Assembly: GCA_905250125.1 (NCBI GenBank)
Contig: CAJNOL010000011.1
Coordinates: 124,001-188,000 of the forward strand
Reading direction: 5' to 3'
Source: Rotaria sordida
Lineage: Eukaryota > Rotifera > Eurotatoria > Philodinida > Philodinidae
Length of the DNA: 64,000 nt
Position 1 is the first letter of the stretch. Each line of letters starts with the position of its first letter. The notes under the pieces are model-generated. The model was not told where the DNA came from and ran no database searches. It worked only from the letters and a program-made list of their open reading frames with translations. Of this stretch, positions 35,277 to 46,500 are shown one piece after another. The position numbers and the translations under genes are program-made.

Positions 35277-36453
35277 ACAAAAGCAGCAAAATTAACATCG
35301 ATTTATTATTGTTATCATCACTTTTTTTTCCACTTCATACTGTTCTTTTTGTCTTCAATCAAATTTATTTTTCTTCTTTGTTCACAACATTTGAATGACT
35401 AACATCTTTTATATTGTTGAATATTAGAAGAAAATAAGAACGAAATAAATTTAACAAAAAAAAAAAAAATTGATTTACAAGAAAAGAAATAAAAATGTTT
35501 ATGTTAAAGGAATTGAATCGATATTGATTGATAATGAATCATCAGAATGTAATTTTGAAAATAGAGTCTAGAAAAAAAAGAGAAACATAAAACAAAAAAA
35601 AAAATTGTCAAGGTAACCCCACGAAAGACCAAAGTGTGGAACTCGCAAATTCTGACTGTTATAAATTTATGATATATTGCCAGAGGGGTTAAAATAGTTT
35701 ATTTAAAAAGATCCTAAATTAATCAATTTTTATAATTGATATACGCGTTCTGAAATTTTATCATTTCCAAAAATGTTTGCATTTAGAACAACACAACTTC
35801 CATTCTTCTAGGAATAATATGTACGAATACATGCCATAGGCAGCGATTAATATTCATTTTATTGTTCGTTTCGTGAATTTAATGATCGTATTAACCTGCT
35901 ATAATACATATTGATTTAATCGTTCAATAATCTTCCGAACATACCATCCTTTCTCTCAACGAATTTTGACCTATACTGTTGAGTTTAATCTAAACTTCGA
36001 ATTCAATTAGTTCATATTTTTCTATGTTCGACCTATTCTGATTCTATTAGATTCATAATACCATCACTCCACTCATTGGCATCTACAATAAAAATCTTCT
36101 ATTGTATTAAATACTCAAACTCGGAATATTTAGACTAGTTAGAATCTACAGTAGAAATCTTATATTTATAGAATGCTTTGTAAGACTGTAGGAAATTGCG
36201 CAATAATCTGAGCGCTTTTATAACTAACGCACCCAATGAGCTTTGGTCTCCCCCGCTTACTAGAAAAACATCTCCATTCACTGTCGGCCTCCCCCTCTTC
36301 GCCACGTTACAATGCAAACGTACCTAATAATCTTCGGTTTTCTTCCTCCTACCTACGGTTGATAGGACCTAAGGGGAGCCACAAAAACTTTGACTCAAAC
36401 TTACATTCACTATTTTCCTCAAAACTATATGTGAATTCCACAGAAAAAAAAAA
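35277..36453. other. Convergent gap between TCTP and taspase
   Basis: Contains both 3' ends, with AATAAA motifs soon after TCTP. A patch around 36220-36380 is more GC-rich than its surroundings (CTCCCCCGC and CCTCCCCCTC words) and may be a fragment of an unidentified element. Nothing else recognised. Confidence 0.45.
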
Positions 36454-38628
36454 CTAAGAATTGAATGATTTGTAAAAATTTACTGTCACTTTGCTTTGAT
36501 GTGTATTCATATAACCAACAAACATTGTTTGAGTATTATGTGCACAAAGAAATTCTACTAATCGATTTTGGTTTTCATTTGTGATTAGTTTTAATAGAAT
36601 AAAACCAAAATATTTTTCAGCATTTGTTGGTGTCATTCGTCGATCTAAGATATTGATTAGTTTATGAATTTATTAATATTAACATTAAATATTTTACTAA
36701 GAAAAATATTGTTTATATGATTTCGTACTGTTTCTGGTGTTAAATCATCAATTATACAAGCATCACTAATTGATTTAGAAAAAAGACTTTTCATAAGAAA
36801 TTCACCAGTGCCTAATTGAAAATAAAATCAATTAAAAAAAAACGAATCAAATTCGAATAGAATAATAAAAAAAACCTGAAGATGCAACTGCTATTGAACA
36901 TGAATCATCTTTTCGTTCTGCCCAACAACCACAACCAAACCTTTATAGAAGGAAAATTTTTTTTTATTAAAAATTTCATTTTTTCTTACATAGCTGAATG
37001 TCCTACACGACCAGAATGTTTTAAGAGTATTCCGCCACTTGATGCAGCTGCTGCTACATTTCCATTTCGATCAATGACAATAGCACCAACTGTATCTAAT
37101 CGTTTAGTATCATTCACATCATCCTACAAAAAAAAAGAACAAAAAAAAAGGCTATAAGATCAATATTTGTTTAATACCGTTTTCATCTTTTTAGTTGATT
37201 CTGATGTATTTTCATCTAATTTTCTTTTGTATTTTTCAAACATAAAAGTACTATTTTCTAAAGAAAACAAAATATTTATATATGAGATTTAATTGGTAAG
37301 ATAAAACCTGTCTTCATTTGTTGGTTATCAATTAATGGAAGACCATTTTGTTGTGCCCATTGTTTGGCACCGTCACCAACGAGGAAACTATTTTAAAAAA
37401 ATATTTATTATCATACATTTGTAGGATATATCGAATATGAATAAAATCAGTAGAAAATAAAGATTTTTCTATCGAGAATTATTCTTATAATAAATTCAAA
37501 TAAAAAAAACCTAAAATATTCTATATGAAAAGATTCTTTGGTTTGCTTGAAAAGTCTCAATTAGTATAATGATCATTTTTATTTGGACTCTCTTAAGAAT
37601 AACCTGAAATTTTTGTGAAAACAGATCTAAGAAGAATGTTAAAGTATAGAGATGAAAATTTGCACTCACTTCCCCATATTCCACGGACCGTGACAGTCAC
37701 CTTGACTATTCTCTCCTTGAAAGTGCGAAAAACAAATATATCGTATTTCACATTTTCATCCCACAAGGATTGCGCTAACAACTCTTTTTTTTCAAAAAAA
37801 TCTAGTAGTTTGAGCAATGTAAGAAAAAAAACATATGATTCAAATGATGATCAATTTATTACAAAAATTCATAATTCATGGAGTAATAGAATGATTGTGT
37901 TATTGTTCTAAGAGAAATTTGTCAATCACATTGGCTTTAAGAAATGTTAAGCATCGATTAGCCTTTGAATAAAATGATTTTTAATTTTTTATCTATTCGA
38001 TCGATCAAATAGTTAAATCTATTCAATAAAATTTCATTTTTTTTTCTTTATTTACCATGGTGGTATTCGACCACCTTCCATAAGACCTTGTTTTTGTGTA
38101 TGTAATAAAGCCCATGCTAGTGTTATTGGATTTTTTATACCTTTAAATAAAGAAAAAACAATATTTGAACAATCATTTATAATAAACTAGTCAAATACAA
38201 AATTCGATTACCTGAAACAGCTCCTATTGCACCATAACTTTCTTCATCCATAATTGATGCATCACATTCAACATTTCCATCTAAAGTTAAATTTGAACCC
38301 ATACCAGCATTTGTTAATGGACAATCCTGATAAATAAATAAAATTTTTTTTTCAATAAACACAACATTAAAAATTACTTCAAGTACAGCAACAGCAATAC
38401 ATGCTGCTTCGGATGCATTTTTTCCATTATTTAATACTCTTATTCCTTGTAAACAAGCTCTTTTTATCGTTTCTTGATATCTTGGTAGTCGTGCTTCAGA
38501 TTGAAGACCAGCGCCTAAGACAAAAAAAAATCTATACTCTTACATTTAATATATTTTTCACTTGACCTACCAACATGAACTGCTATAAAACCTGCATGAT
38601 TAGTTTCTGTTTCAGTCAAATCAGCCAT
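36454..38628 (-). CDS. TASP1: Taspase 1 (threonine aspartase)
   Basis: Ten exons (38628-38571, 38514-38378, 38326-38212, 38140-38056, 37387-37308, 37257-37178, 37123-36990, 36940-36876, 36811-36698, 36644-36454) give 352 residues; the human enzyme has 420. Family blocks are in order: [57 protein letters not shown], then the autocleavage site LDTVGAIV with catalytic Thr at about residue 196, [27 protein letters not shown] and SSGTGEFL. As an Ntn-hydrolase it cuts itself before that threonine, then cleaves after aspartate in MLL-family methyltransferases and TFIIA. The start is the first in-frame ATG and lacks the longer N-terminus of vertebrates. Only 224 bases separate it from the upstream acid phosphatase gene on the same strand. 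Confidence 0.94.
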
Positions 38629-38852
38629 ATGTCTTTTTCAAAAGGAAAAAAAATCTTCAATGAAATGTTCTTTTATTTTCAATACATATATTATAATATT
38701 TAAAAAAAATAAATAAATTATTAAAGTAAATGTATTCTTTATTAACGGGAAAAAAAAAACTTGAAACTCGTTACCGAAAAAAAAACAGACAAAATATCAT
38801 TTAATGACGCTGAAAGATGCTTTAAAAAGTGTATGTAAAACTGAGATTATAT

Positions 38853-41800
38853 TTAGGATGATATTTTAGGTTTATCGAAACGATTTTGAAGATTTTTCAA
38901 GAATGTTGAATAAGGACAATAATAATCTTGACAGTCTGGCAATATTTGTGCCTAAAAAGATATCAAATATAATTATATAAATAAATATTAACTAATCATT
39001 AACTTACTTCACCATCAAACTTAACTGTCACATATGTTTCATCTGGATTAGTTTTCGAAATAAAATATTTTATTAAAATATATGAAGCATATTTAGGCCA
39101 ACGCATTTCAAAAATCTATAAGTAAAAATATTAATTTAATAAAAATTACAACTGATAAATATACTTCAAAAGCCATGGCTAGTGGAATTAATGTACTATC
39201 ATGACCAGAATAAATAAAAAATTTATGATAAGGTCTAAAATACAAAAACAAATTTCTTCAATAAAGCAAAAAAAAATATATATATAAATTTATACTTCTT
39301 TAAATTATTATTTTTTTCTTCAAGATAATTTTTTAATATAGAATTAAAATTTTCCCTCATTAAATAAAGAATTGGTCCACAACCTGCACGTATAAATAAA
39401 TCATAACCAATGGCTGTACTTTAAAAAAATACAAAATCTTTAGAATTCCTTAATTTTTTTATGAAAAAAAAATTTTACCTTATATAAACATATTCACGTG
39501 CAGACATGATTTCAAAATCTTTTACCAATTCAAGAATATCTTCTGGAACAGTAAAATTATGAGCCTATTATATACAAAGATTAACAAACAAAAAACAAAT
39601 ACTCATTTTGTTTGTAAGACAAAAGAAAAAAACACTAACTTGTCTCGAAACAATATCATCGTATAAACCAACAATACCATGTGGAGATTCAGTAAAACCT
39701 GATGATTAAATTATATCATATATAAAAATTAAATTGAAATCGAAAATTTCTTACCAATACGATTTATTAACGCTTGTCGAGCTTTTTTTAATTCATGATC
39801 ATCATTTAATGACATATAAAAAGATGGAACACTAAGGCATTTTTTAAGGATTGGATAAATATTTGGATTAGGAAACTACCGAAAAAAAATGAATATTAAT
39901 CGATCAATTTGATTTAATATTTATGAATATTTACCATATCTTCATCGGGAAAATGTTGAACTTCCATTTCAAACGGACCTGTTAACATATATTAGATTTT
40001 GAAAATAATCTATAGATTTATTATTATTATTATTTACCATTAGCTTGTATCTTATTATCCATTTTAACAGAAGAGAAAAGACCAGCAAGAAATGATCGAG
40101 CACTGGCTATTGTTCGATCCATATATGTTGATCGACAACTATAAAAAACAAATATGAACACTTATATTTCATAACAAAGAAATATTCTATTCTAAAAAGA
40201 AAACTTTAAGTGCTGAGAGAGAAAATTTCTAAAGTTGGATAATAAAGGGTGACACATAATAAACAAAACAAAATGTTTTCCTCGTTTTAGGATACTTCCA
40301 ACATATTAGAGACTTCATTTTAGGTTCATACGATAGAGAATTTCCTGCTCTGCAAAACTACTATCTTTGTTTTTCAAATAACTTCTTTTTTTTGTGTCGG
40401 CGAAAAATTTAAAATATGAACACCTACTCAACTGTCTAACTGCAATTTCCAATTTTCTGTAGGTATCTATCGATTTGTGTAAGCCTTTGCTCATCAGAAC
40501 CGATGCTAAAAGTAAAGTATTTAGCATCCATGGGTTGAGAATTTCCTGCTTTCTGCTTCCACGATCTTTTCAAGATTTCTGTTGCTATTATTCAGAAAGA
40601 AAAGGCTTTAAATTAACACCTAGTCATACTTTGAGGCATATTTTGAAAAACCATGTTTTCCAAAGCGACACTTGATTCTATGACACGTTTATTCTCATGC
40701 TACGGAATGTAGACTTTAATTCTGAGTAAAATTACATTATGAATAAATTGAAGAGTAGAAACATTAGAAAAAGAGCAACCATGTAATTCTGCCAGAAAAA
40801 GGTTTTTTCACACTTTTTACTTCAAAAATTTTTCTCATATATATTTCTTCTAAAATTCTAACACATATATCAAATAATACAGAATTTTGTGAAGAACTTT
40901 GACACATATTTGAAATATCAACGAAGCCTTTATGAAAAATTTTTCATCATTTCTTGACTGTCATAGTTAAGTGATTAAGTAGGTGTTCATCTTTTAAATT
41001 TTTCGCAGACACAAAAAACTGATTTGAAAAACAAAGATAGTAACGGGTGCGGCAGAATAAACGGCCCTCTCAGTATTTTTTGCTGACATCTTTTCAAATT
41101 CTCATCTGATTGGGCTAATTTTTTTAAAAGTTCGCGGTCTCAAGGTCTACAAAACTAGTCACTTCATCCGTAATTTCATCGTCGATAAACGTTTTTGGAT
41201 AACGAAAAGTAAAGATCTTTAAAATATCGTACTTTCAAAGTACCAGAATGGTGATACTCCAATAAAAATTTTTCGTGATTTAAATGGTGGAATAGGTTTA
41301 AGAACAATCAAACAATGGTACCAAACGATCCGTCAATCTGACTCTATCACACTATCAAGTCCACTAGGTTGTCCACGTTTGGCCAGAACAAAAGAGAATA
41401 TTCAAAAGGTAAAACACGGTTTACGCCGAAGAAAAAGAGTATCAGCTCGAAAACTATCAATGGAGCTTGATATTTCCGAAAGAAGTGTTTGGCGAATAAT
41501 GAAAAACGATTTAGGGCTACGTCCCTATAAAAAAGTTATCGAACCATCACTTTCCTATGATCAAAAGATCAAACGGAAAAAATTTGCAAACTGGGTTTGA
41601 ACAAATTTCCGAAAGGAAGAAACCACGAGGATTCTCTTTTCGGATGAGAAATTTTTGACACCGATGGTGTCTATAACTCTCAAAATGATCGAGTGTGGAC
41701 AGTCAATCGTGCTGATGCCGATAAAAATGGTGATATTAAGCAAAGACGAAAGTTCCCACAGAAAGTAATGGTTTGGTTGGATGCCTGTTCCAAGGGCGTA

Positions 41801-44800
41801 ACGCCCTTGGTAATCCTGGAAGAAGGAACAGTCGATCATGTTGTTTATATCGAAAAAAAGCTTCCTGTTGCATTAAAATATGGGAATCACGTTTTCGATA
41901 ATGAGTAGGTCTTTCAACAAGATGGTCCCAAGCCTCACTCGCATCATTTAACACAACAATGGTGTCGAGAACAATTTTCCATCATTTATTGACAAGGATC
42001 GTTGGCCTCCAAATAGTTCTGATTTGAATCCCTTGGACTAATTCAATTTGGGATGAACTTGTCAATACTATCAATTGGAACAAAGTCAAGTCAAAAACAA
42101 CATTGACTCAACAATTAAAATCATCAGTTAAAAACATTCGTGAATCAGTTATTTTTGAAAGTTGTGCTAGTTTTACCAATCGATCGTATCGCGTTTGTCA
42201 AAATGATGGAAATTATTTACGTTAATAAAGAGAATACCGTTTTGTAGAGCTTCAAACGGCGAATCTTTTTAAAAAAATTAGGCTCATTAGATGAAAATTG
42301 AAGGAGATATCGTTAAAATACTGAGAGGGCCATATATTCTGCCGCACCCGTTAATTTTATAGAACAGGAAATTCTCTACTGAGTGAACTTAAAATGAAGC
42401 TTCTAATGTGTTGAAAAGTGTTTTCAAAAGAGGAAGATACCTTGTCCCGCTTATTACGGGCCACTCATTAGATATCTGGCAGTTATGAAATTTTCAATGG
42501 ACTGAAGTTCAAGAAAATATCTGAAAAATTGCATTATCATTTTTTGTTCACTTAGGTATTCCATGTAGATATTCTCATCAAAAAGCGTCTGTTTTCTTCT
42601 TTCATTTCGTATTGAAGATTTCTAATAGTATTTTTGTACTTGTCTCTTTCTCATGCACTGTTTATACTATAGAATTACTTTCTCTCAATTGTCTAACTTC
42701 TGAGAATGAAAGAACTACACAACTGATATATTCAACAGGGAATATTTGCTTAGAGATTATCTATTTAGATGCTCAAAAAAACAATTCATTAAACATCTAA
42801 AAATACATTTAACCAAGCGATAGTATTTTAGTAGACATTAGCTGAATTTTTTTTATTGCAACATTTTTACCAAGTACATTTTAGTAATTAATCTGCTTTC
42901 ATAAAAATAATAAACTCTCTAAAAGATTAGCAAGAAAAGCTCAACATCCTATACTAAATCCTATTACTTTCTTTAATGCTCATAATACCCAATATAGTAT
43001 TTTTAGAAAATTATCATGCATACTCGAACATTTGATTTTGAAACATGTTTCTTCTCTTCTTCATTCGACTAGTTCTTTTGATCGTATAATAAGATCCGCA
43101 TGAGAAATTGGGACGATATAATAATTAAATGAAGAAAAAAAGCGTTAAAACAAGCATATAAAGCTGTAATAGATTGCATCGTTCAGAGTTCCATTCCTAT
43201 CTAGTAAATAAAAACTGTGCCCTCCTTTTTATTATCTCATTATTATACAGTATATAACATATACGGTGAGTGTCAAAGCCATCCAACCATCAGATTATTT
43301 TATTTTATTTTGTGTATATCTCGAAAACTAGATGAGCTAGAATAATCTGGTTTTCGGCAGATTATAGCCCATAGTCTCTAATATACAAGCAAAAGATTTT
43401 AGCTGAATTCATTGATTTGTTGAGTTTTTATTGATGAGACAATCGTAACACGCCATTTTTCACTCTTTTAAAATTATCGAATCACTTAGCTTTGAAGACG
43501 GTTGTGCACGTGTTCTAAATTAAAATTTTCTTCATAATACATGCATCACCAAAACAAATTATGCTCTATATAAGAATACCTTTTATCGTGACTTTTCTTC
43601 GAATATGGGTTTGGAAAAGCGATATCTTTGTGATTTATACCGGAAATTTTCAACAGAAAATAAGACAAAAGACATTTTTTTTCATATGGTGCTTAGCCAG
43701 TTTTATTGCTCAATATTCAATGTCAACAGTACTAGAAATTGGATAAGATATTCTATTTGAAAAGATATTCGATGTTAGAAAATCGTGTTGGTCATCTTCT
43801 AAGTATACAACAACCACACATAGACCTTCTTGTACGGTCTCATTCAACGCATTGACGAAGTTTATAAAAAAATTTTATTCTCTGCCTACAAAGACGTAAA
43901 GTGCAAAAATTGGCTATGTATTTAGTGAGGCCTGCACTTAGCCTGTGGGTGACACTGCAGTAAGCTTTTTATTTCTGTTATTTATAATGTAACAATGATT
44001 TATAGCTTAAGTACTGCAATCGGTTTTGATTTCAAATATAAAAGTTTTCCACAGAAAATATTCAAACAATTTTTCATATCTCTTGTAATGCGTAAATGAG
44101 ATCGTATAAGAAGGTTTGTCTGTAATTGGTGTATATGTAGAAGAAGACGAACACAAATTTTCCAACATGAAATGTCTTTTCTAATAGAACATCTCATCTA
44201 ATTTGTAGTATTCTTGATATTGATATATTAAACAATAAAACTGGCTAAACATCATATGAAAAAAAATTGTCTTTGGCTTTCTTTTTGTTGAAAATCTCCG
44301 GTATAAGTAAAAAAAACATGTTTTTTTTAAAACCTATATTCATAGGAAAGTCATCATAAAAAGTACTCTTGATGTAGAGCACAGTTTCTTTTGCTGACGT
44401 ATGTATTATAAAGAAAATTTCAACTTAGAACACGCATACAACTATCTTCAAAACTACGTGATTGGATAATTTTGAAAGGGTGCAAAATGACATGATGTGA
44501 TTATATCGTCAATAAAAACTAAACAAATCAATGAATTCAACTGAAATTTTTTGCTTGTATACTAGAGACTATAGGCTATAATCTGCCGAAAACCAGATCA
44601 TTTTAGCTCATCTAGTTTTTAAGATATACACAAAATAAAATAAAATAAGTTGCTAGTTGAATCATTTTGACAGTCACTATACGTATATATTTTTCTTCTG
44701 TTAATTTCTTATTTATGTATCGTTTATCTTGCAAAATATTATTCATGATGATCATAAAAAATAATTATGTCCTAAATTGTAAACAGTCGTATATATTTAT

Positions 44801-46083
44801 ATATTTTATTGTATTGTATCTATTCTTTCTTGTCTCTGACCTTTCTTTCTAAGTATTTATTCAACAAAATGCGTAACATATATCATTACTATATCATGAA
44901 TTAACCCTGAGGAGTAATAAATCTAGTAGAGAAAAAAATGATCTGTCATTTATCTCTCAACAATATATTATATTAATTATGTTTATTGTCTTTAAATGGT
45001 GCATTTTTCTACTGCAAGCTAATTATAACTTAGAGACTTTATTTCTTACCAGTCATAAGAAAGGAAACTGTAAGTAAGGATGTGTACATGAAGAAAATAG
45101 AAAGTAATCAGACAGCGAAAAGTGAGATCTACCTTTCAAAACTTTTCTCATCAATGATCTTGATACTATTCTACTGAAATAGAACAGATATTATCAATGT
45201 TGTTTTTGTTATCTCAAAAAATGTCTTGTAGTCTAATCTTTTTTCGAGTCGTTATGTTTTCGAAGATAGATTTAGCTTTTTGAAAGAAAAACTTTGGAAT
45301 CAACATTGAATAAAATTACTCAATAGAACATACTAGACATATTGTGAATCATATGTTGCTGGTAAAAGTCCTTTATCATTGTTATCATCAATTAATTCAG
45401 ATCTTAAAAGTCTTCCAAGTTGAAATAATTGTTTTTCTCCAATAGCTGTCAATTGACCTTTCATTACATTTTCACCAGATACTGACTAAAAAAATTTGAA
45501 AAAAAAATTATTTACTTTTCAAATATATATTTCTATTTACTTTTAATTTTTGACCTTCACTTCCAGTAATATCATGTGCTGATAATACTTTATCTTTTGA
45601 TACAACTTCATTTCCTTTTTTTGTAATTAGTTTTATATCCCATTTTGATGGAGGATAATTTTCTATTTGTTCTTTATTATAAATAACCTAGAAAAAACAA
45701 AATACAATAATAATTAAACATAAAATCGAAATTTTCTTATTTTCTTCATTGTAATATACCTCTTCAAGACTAGGTAATAAATTGAGTGGAGTTCGAGCTC
45801 CATGTCGAAAAAAAATTTGTGCACCTATCAATTGTAAATCGTTTCTTTCTGGAATATTTTTCATTGATAATTTTTCTTTATTTAAACGTTCATCATTTGT
45901 TCTCCAAGCAAGTAAAGACTGTTCATAACGAGAATGTGCATTTTTATCCTCCATATCTACTATTGAAGAATGTGATACTGGTAAAAAAATATCAACTAAA
46001 CTATCACAGGTTAATTTAAATAATATTGCGAATATTCCTATGGCAAGAAGACACTGTAATATGAAGCGCCAATATCGGCGCAT
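38853..46083 (-). CDS. ACP6-like histidine acid phosphatase with membrane anchor
   Basis: Twelve exons give 477 residues: 46083-45760, 45687-45541, 45485-45334, 40138-40038, 39978-39935, 39875-39755, 39698-39640, 39564-39479, 39418-39296, 39234-39165, 39115-39008, 38951-38853. The catalytic histidine motif FFRHGARTPL (RHGARTP, 93-99) and the proton donor HD in YSGHDST (397-398) are both present, with the CRSTYMDRT arginine motif between. AHNFTVPEDILELVKDFE and the end DCQDYYCPYSTFL parallel human ACP6, the lysophosphatidic acid phosphatase. Residues 8-27 form a hydrophobic segment after MRRYWR, predicting a type II membrane protein rather than a mitochondrial precursor. Intron 3 (45333-40139) is 5.2 kb, far larger than all others, and is filled with transposons. 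Confidence 0.88.
41043..42351 (+). mobile_element. mariner/maT-type transposon nested in the hairpin element
   Basis: TA duplications (41041-41042, 42352-42353) flank a 1309-base unit whose ends are inverted: ACGGGTGCGGCAGAATAAAC on the left and the complement of ATTCTGCCGCACCCGT on the right, with GGCCCTCTCAGTA continuing the match. The length is normal for a mariner. It splits the right arm of the outer hairpin exactly, so the order of insertion is certain. Confidence 0.88.
41241..42225 (+). pseudogene. mariner/maT-type transposase, frameshifted
   Basis: Starts in a helix-turn-helix region (FRDLNGGIGLRTIKQWY, VSARKLSMELDISERSVWRI). It continues into a DDE domain scattered over several frames: LFSDEKF near 41635, VWTVNRADADKNGDIKQRRK with VMVWLDACSKG at 41690-41800, FQQDGPKPH near 41915, WPPNSSDLNPLD near 42004, and the end QNDGNYLR with TAA at 42223-42225. 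The first frame stops after KKFANWV (41600) and at least two more frame changes and stops follow, so no full transposase can be made. Motif spacing fits the mariner/Tc1 lineage. Confidence 0.8.
43264..44679. mobile_element. 1.4-kb hairpin element in ACP6 intron 3
   Basis: TA-flanked (43262-43263, 44680-44681) with inverted ends: CGGTGAGTGTCAAAGCC on the left and the complement of TTTTGACAGTCACTA on the right. Arms of about 600 bases or more mirror each other, with long shared blocks (TTTTATTTTATTTTGTGTAT, GGTTTTCGGCAGATTATAG, CATTGATTTGTT, CCGGAAATTTTCAACA). No coding frame of note; the gap between the arms is short. It fits a Tc1/mariner-type foldback derivative. Confidence 0.65.
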
Positions 46084-46500
46084 GACCTTAGAGTCTTTTT
46101 TTTTTTATTCTTTTTTGAATACCATTTTTCTTGTATCTATAAGAAATTAAAGAACATAAAACTTTTTTTTCTTTAAAATTTTATTTCGATAAACACTAGT
46201 TGTTATCTTTCTTTCATGGAAGAACGCAAAGTTGTCACAAACAGTTATTTTTCTTTTCACATATATACACAAAAACACAAATAAAATTTTTCTTTTGTCT
46301 TTTTTGTTGTAGTTATTGACTTAAATAGAAAAAAAGAAAAGTAAAGCAGACAAATGAACCATAAAAATAAAAATAATAAATTAATTAGATGAGAGTTTCA
46401 TCAGCACTGTAGAAATAAGACAAAGAAAAGATTTCTTCTTCAATATAGCAGTAAAAAACAAAGAAAATGATAATGTGCCATTTAAGGTAAAAAAGAAAAA
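46084..46500. other. Gap between ACP6-like start and CEP170-like stop
   Basis: 417 AT-rich bases with poly-A and poly-T runs, holding the ACP6-like promoter and the 3' end of the upstream gene. No site recognised. Confidence 0.45.

Larger units (their letters stand above)
40245..42468. mobile_element. Hairpin Tc1-like element in ACP6 intron 3, host of a mariner
   Basis: The ends (AAGGGTGACACATAATAA on the left; the complement of GCTTATTACGGGCCACTC on the right) are inverted and TA-flanked (40243-40244 and 42469-42470). The left arm to about 40450 mirrors the right arm, which runs 40970-41042 and continues after the inserted mariner at 42354-42468. Without the mariner the unit is about 915 bases and has no recognisable coding. 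The arms are clearly diverged, so this element is older than the mariner inside it. Confidence 0.65.

Noticed and set aside
38629-38852. Operon-like coupling of ACP6-like and taspase genes
   Set aside because: The 224-base gap is short, but the genes are functionally unrelated, and no sequence signal shows a shared transcript.
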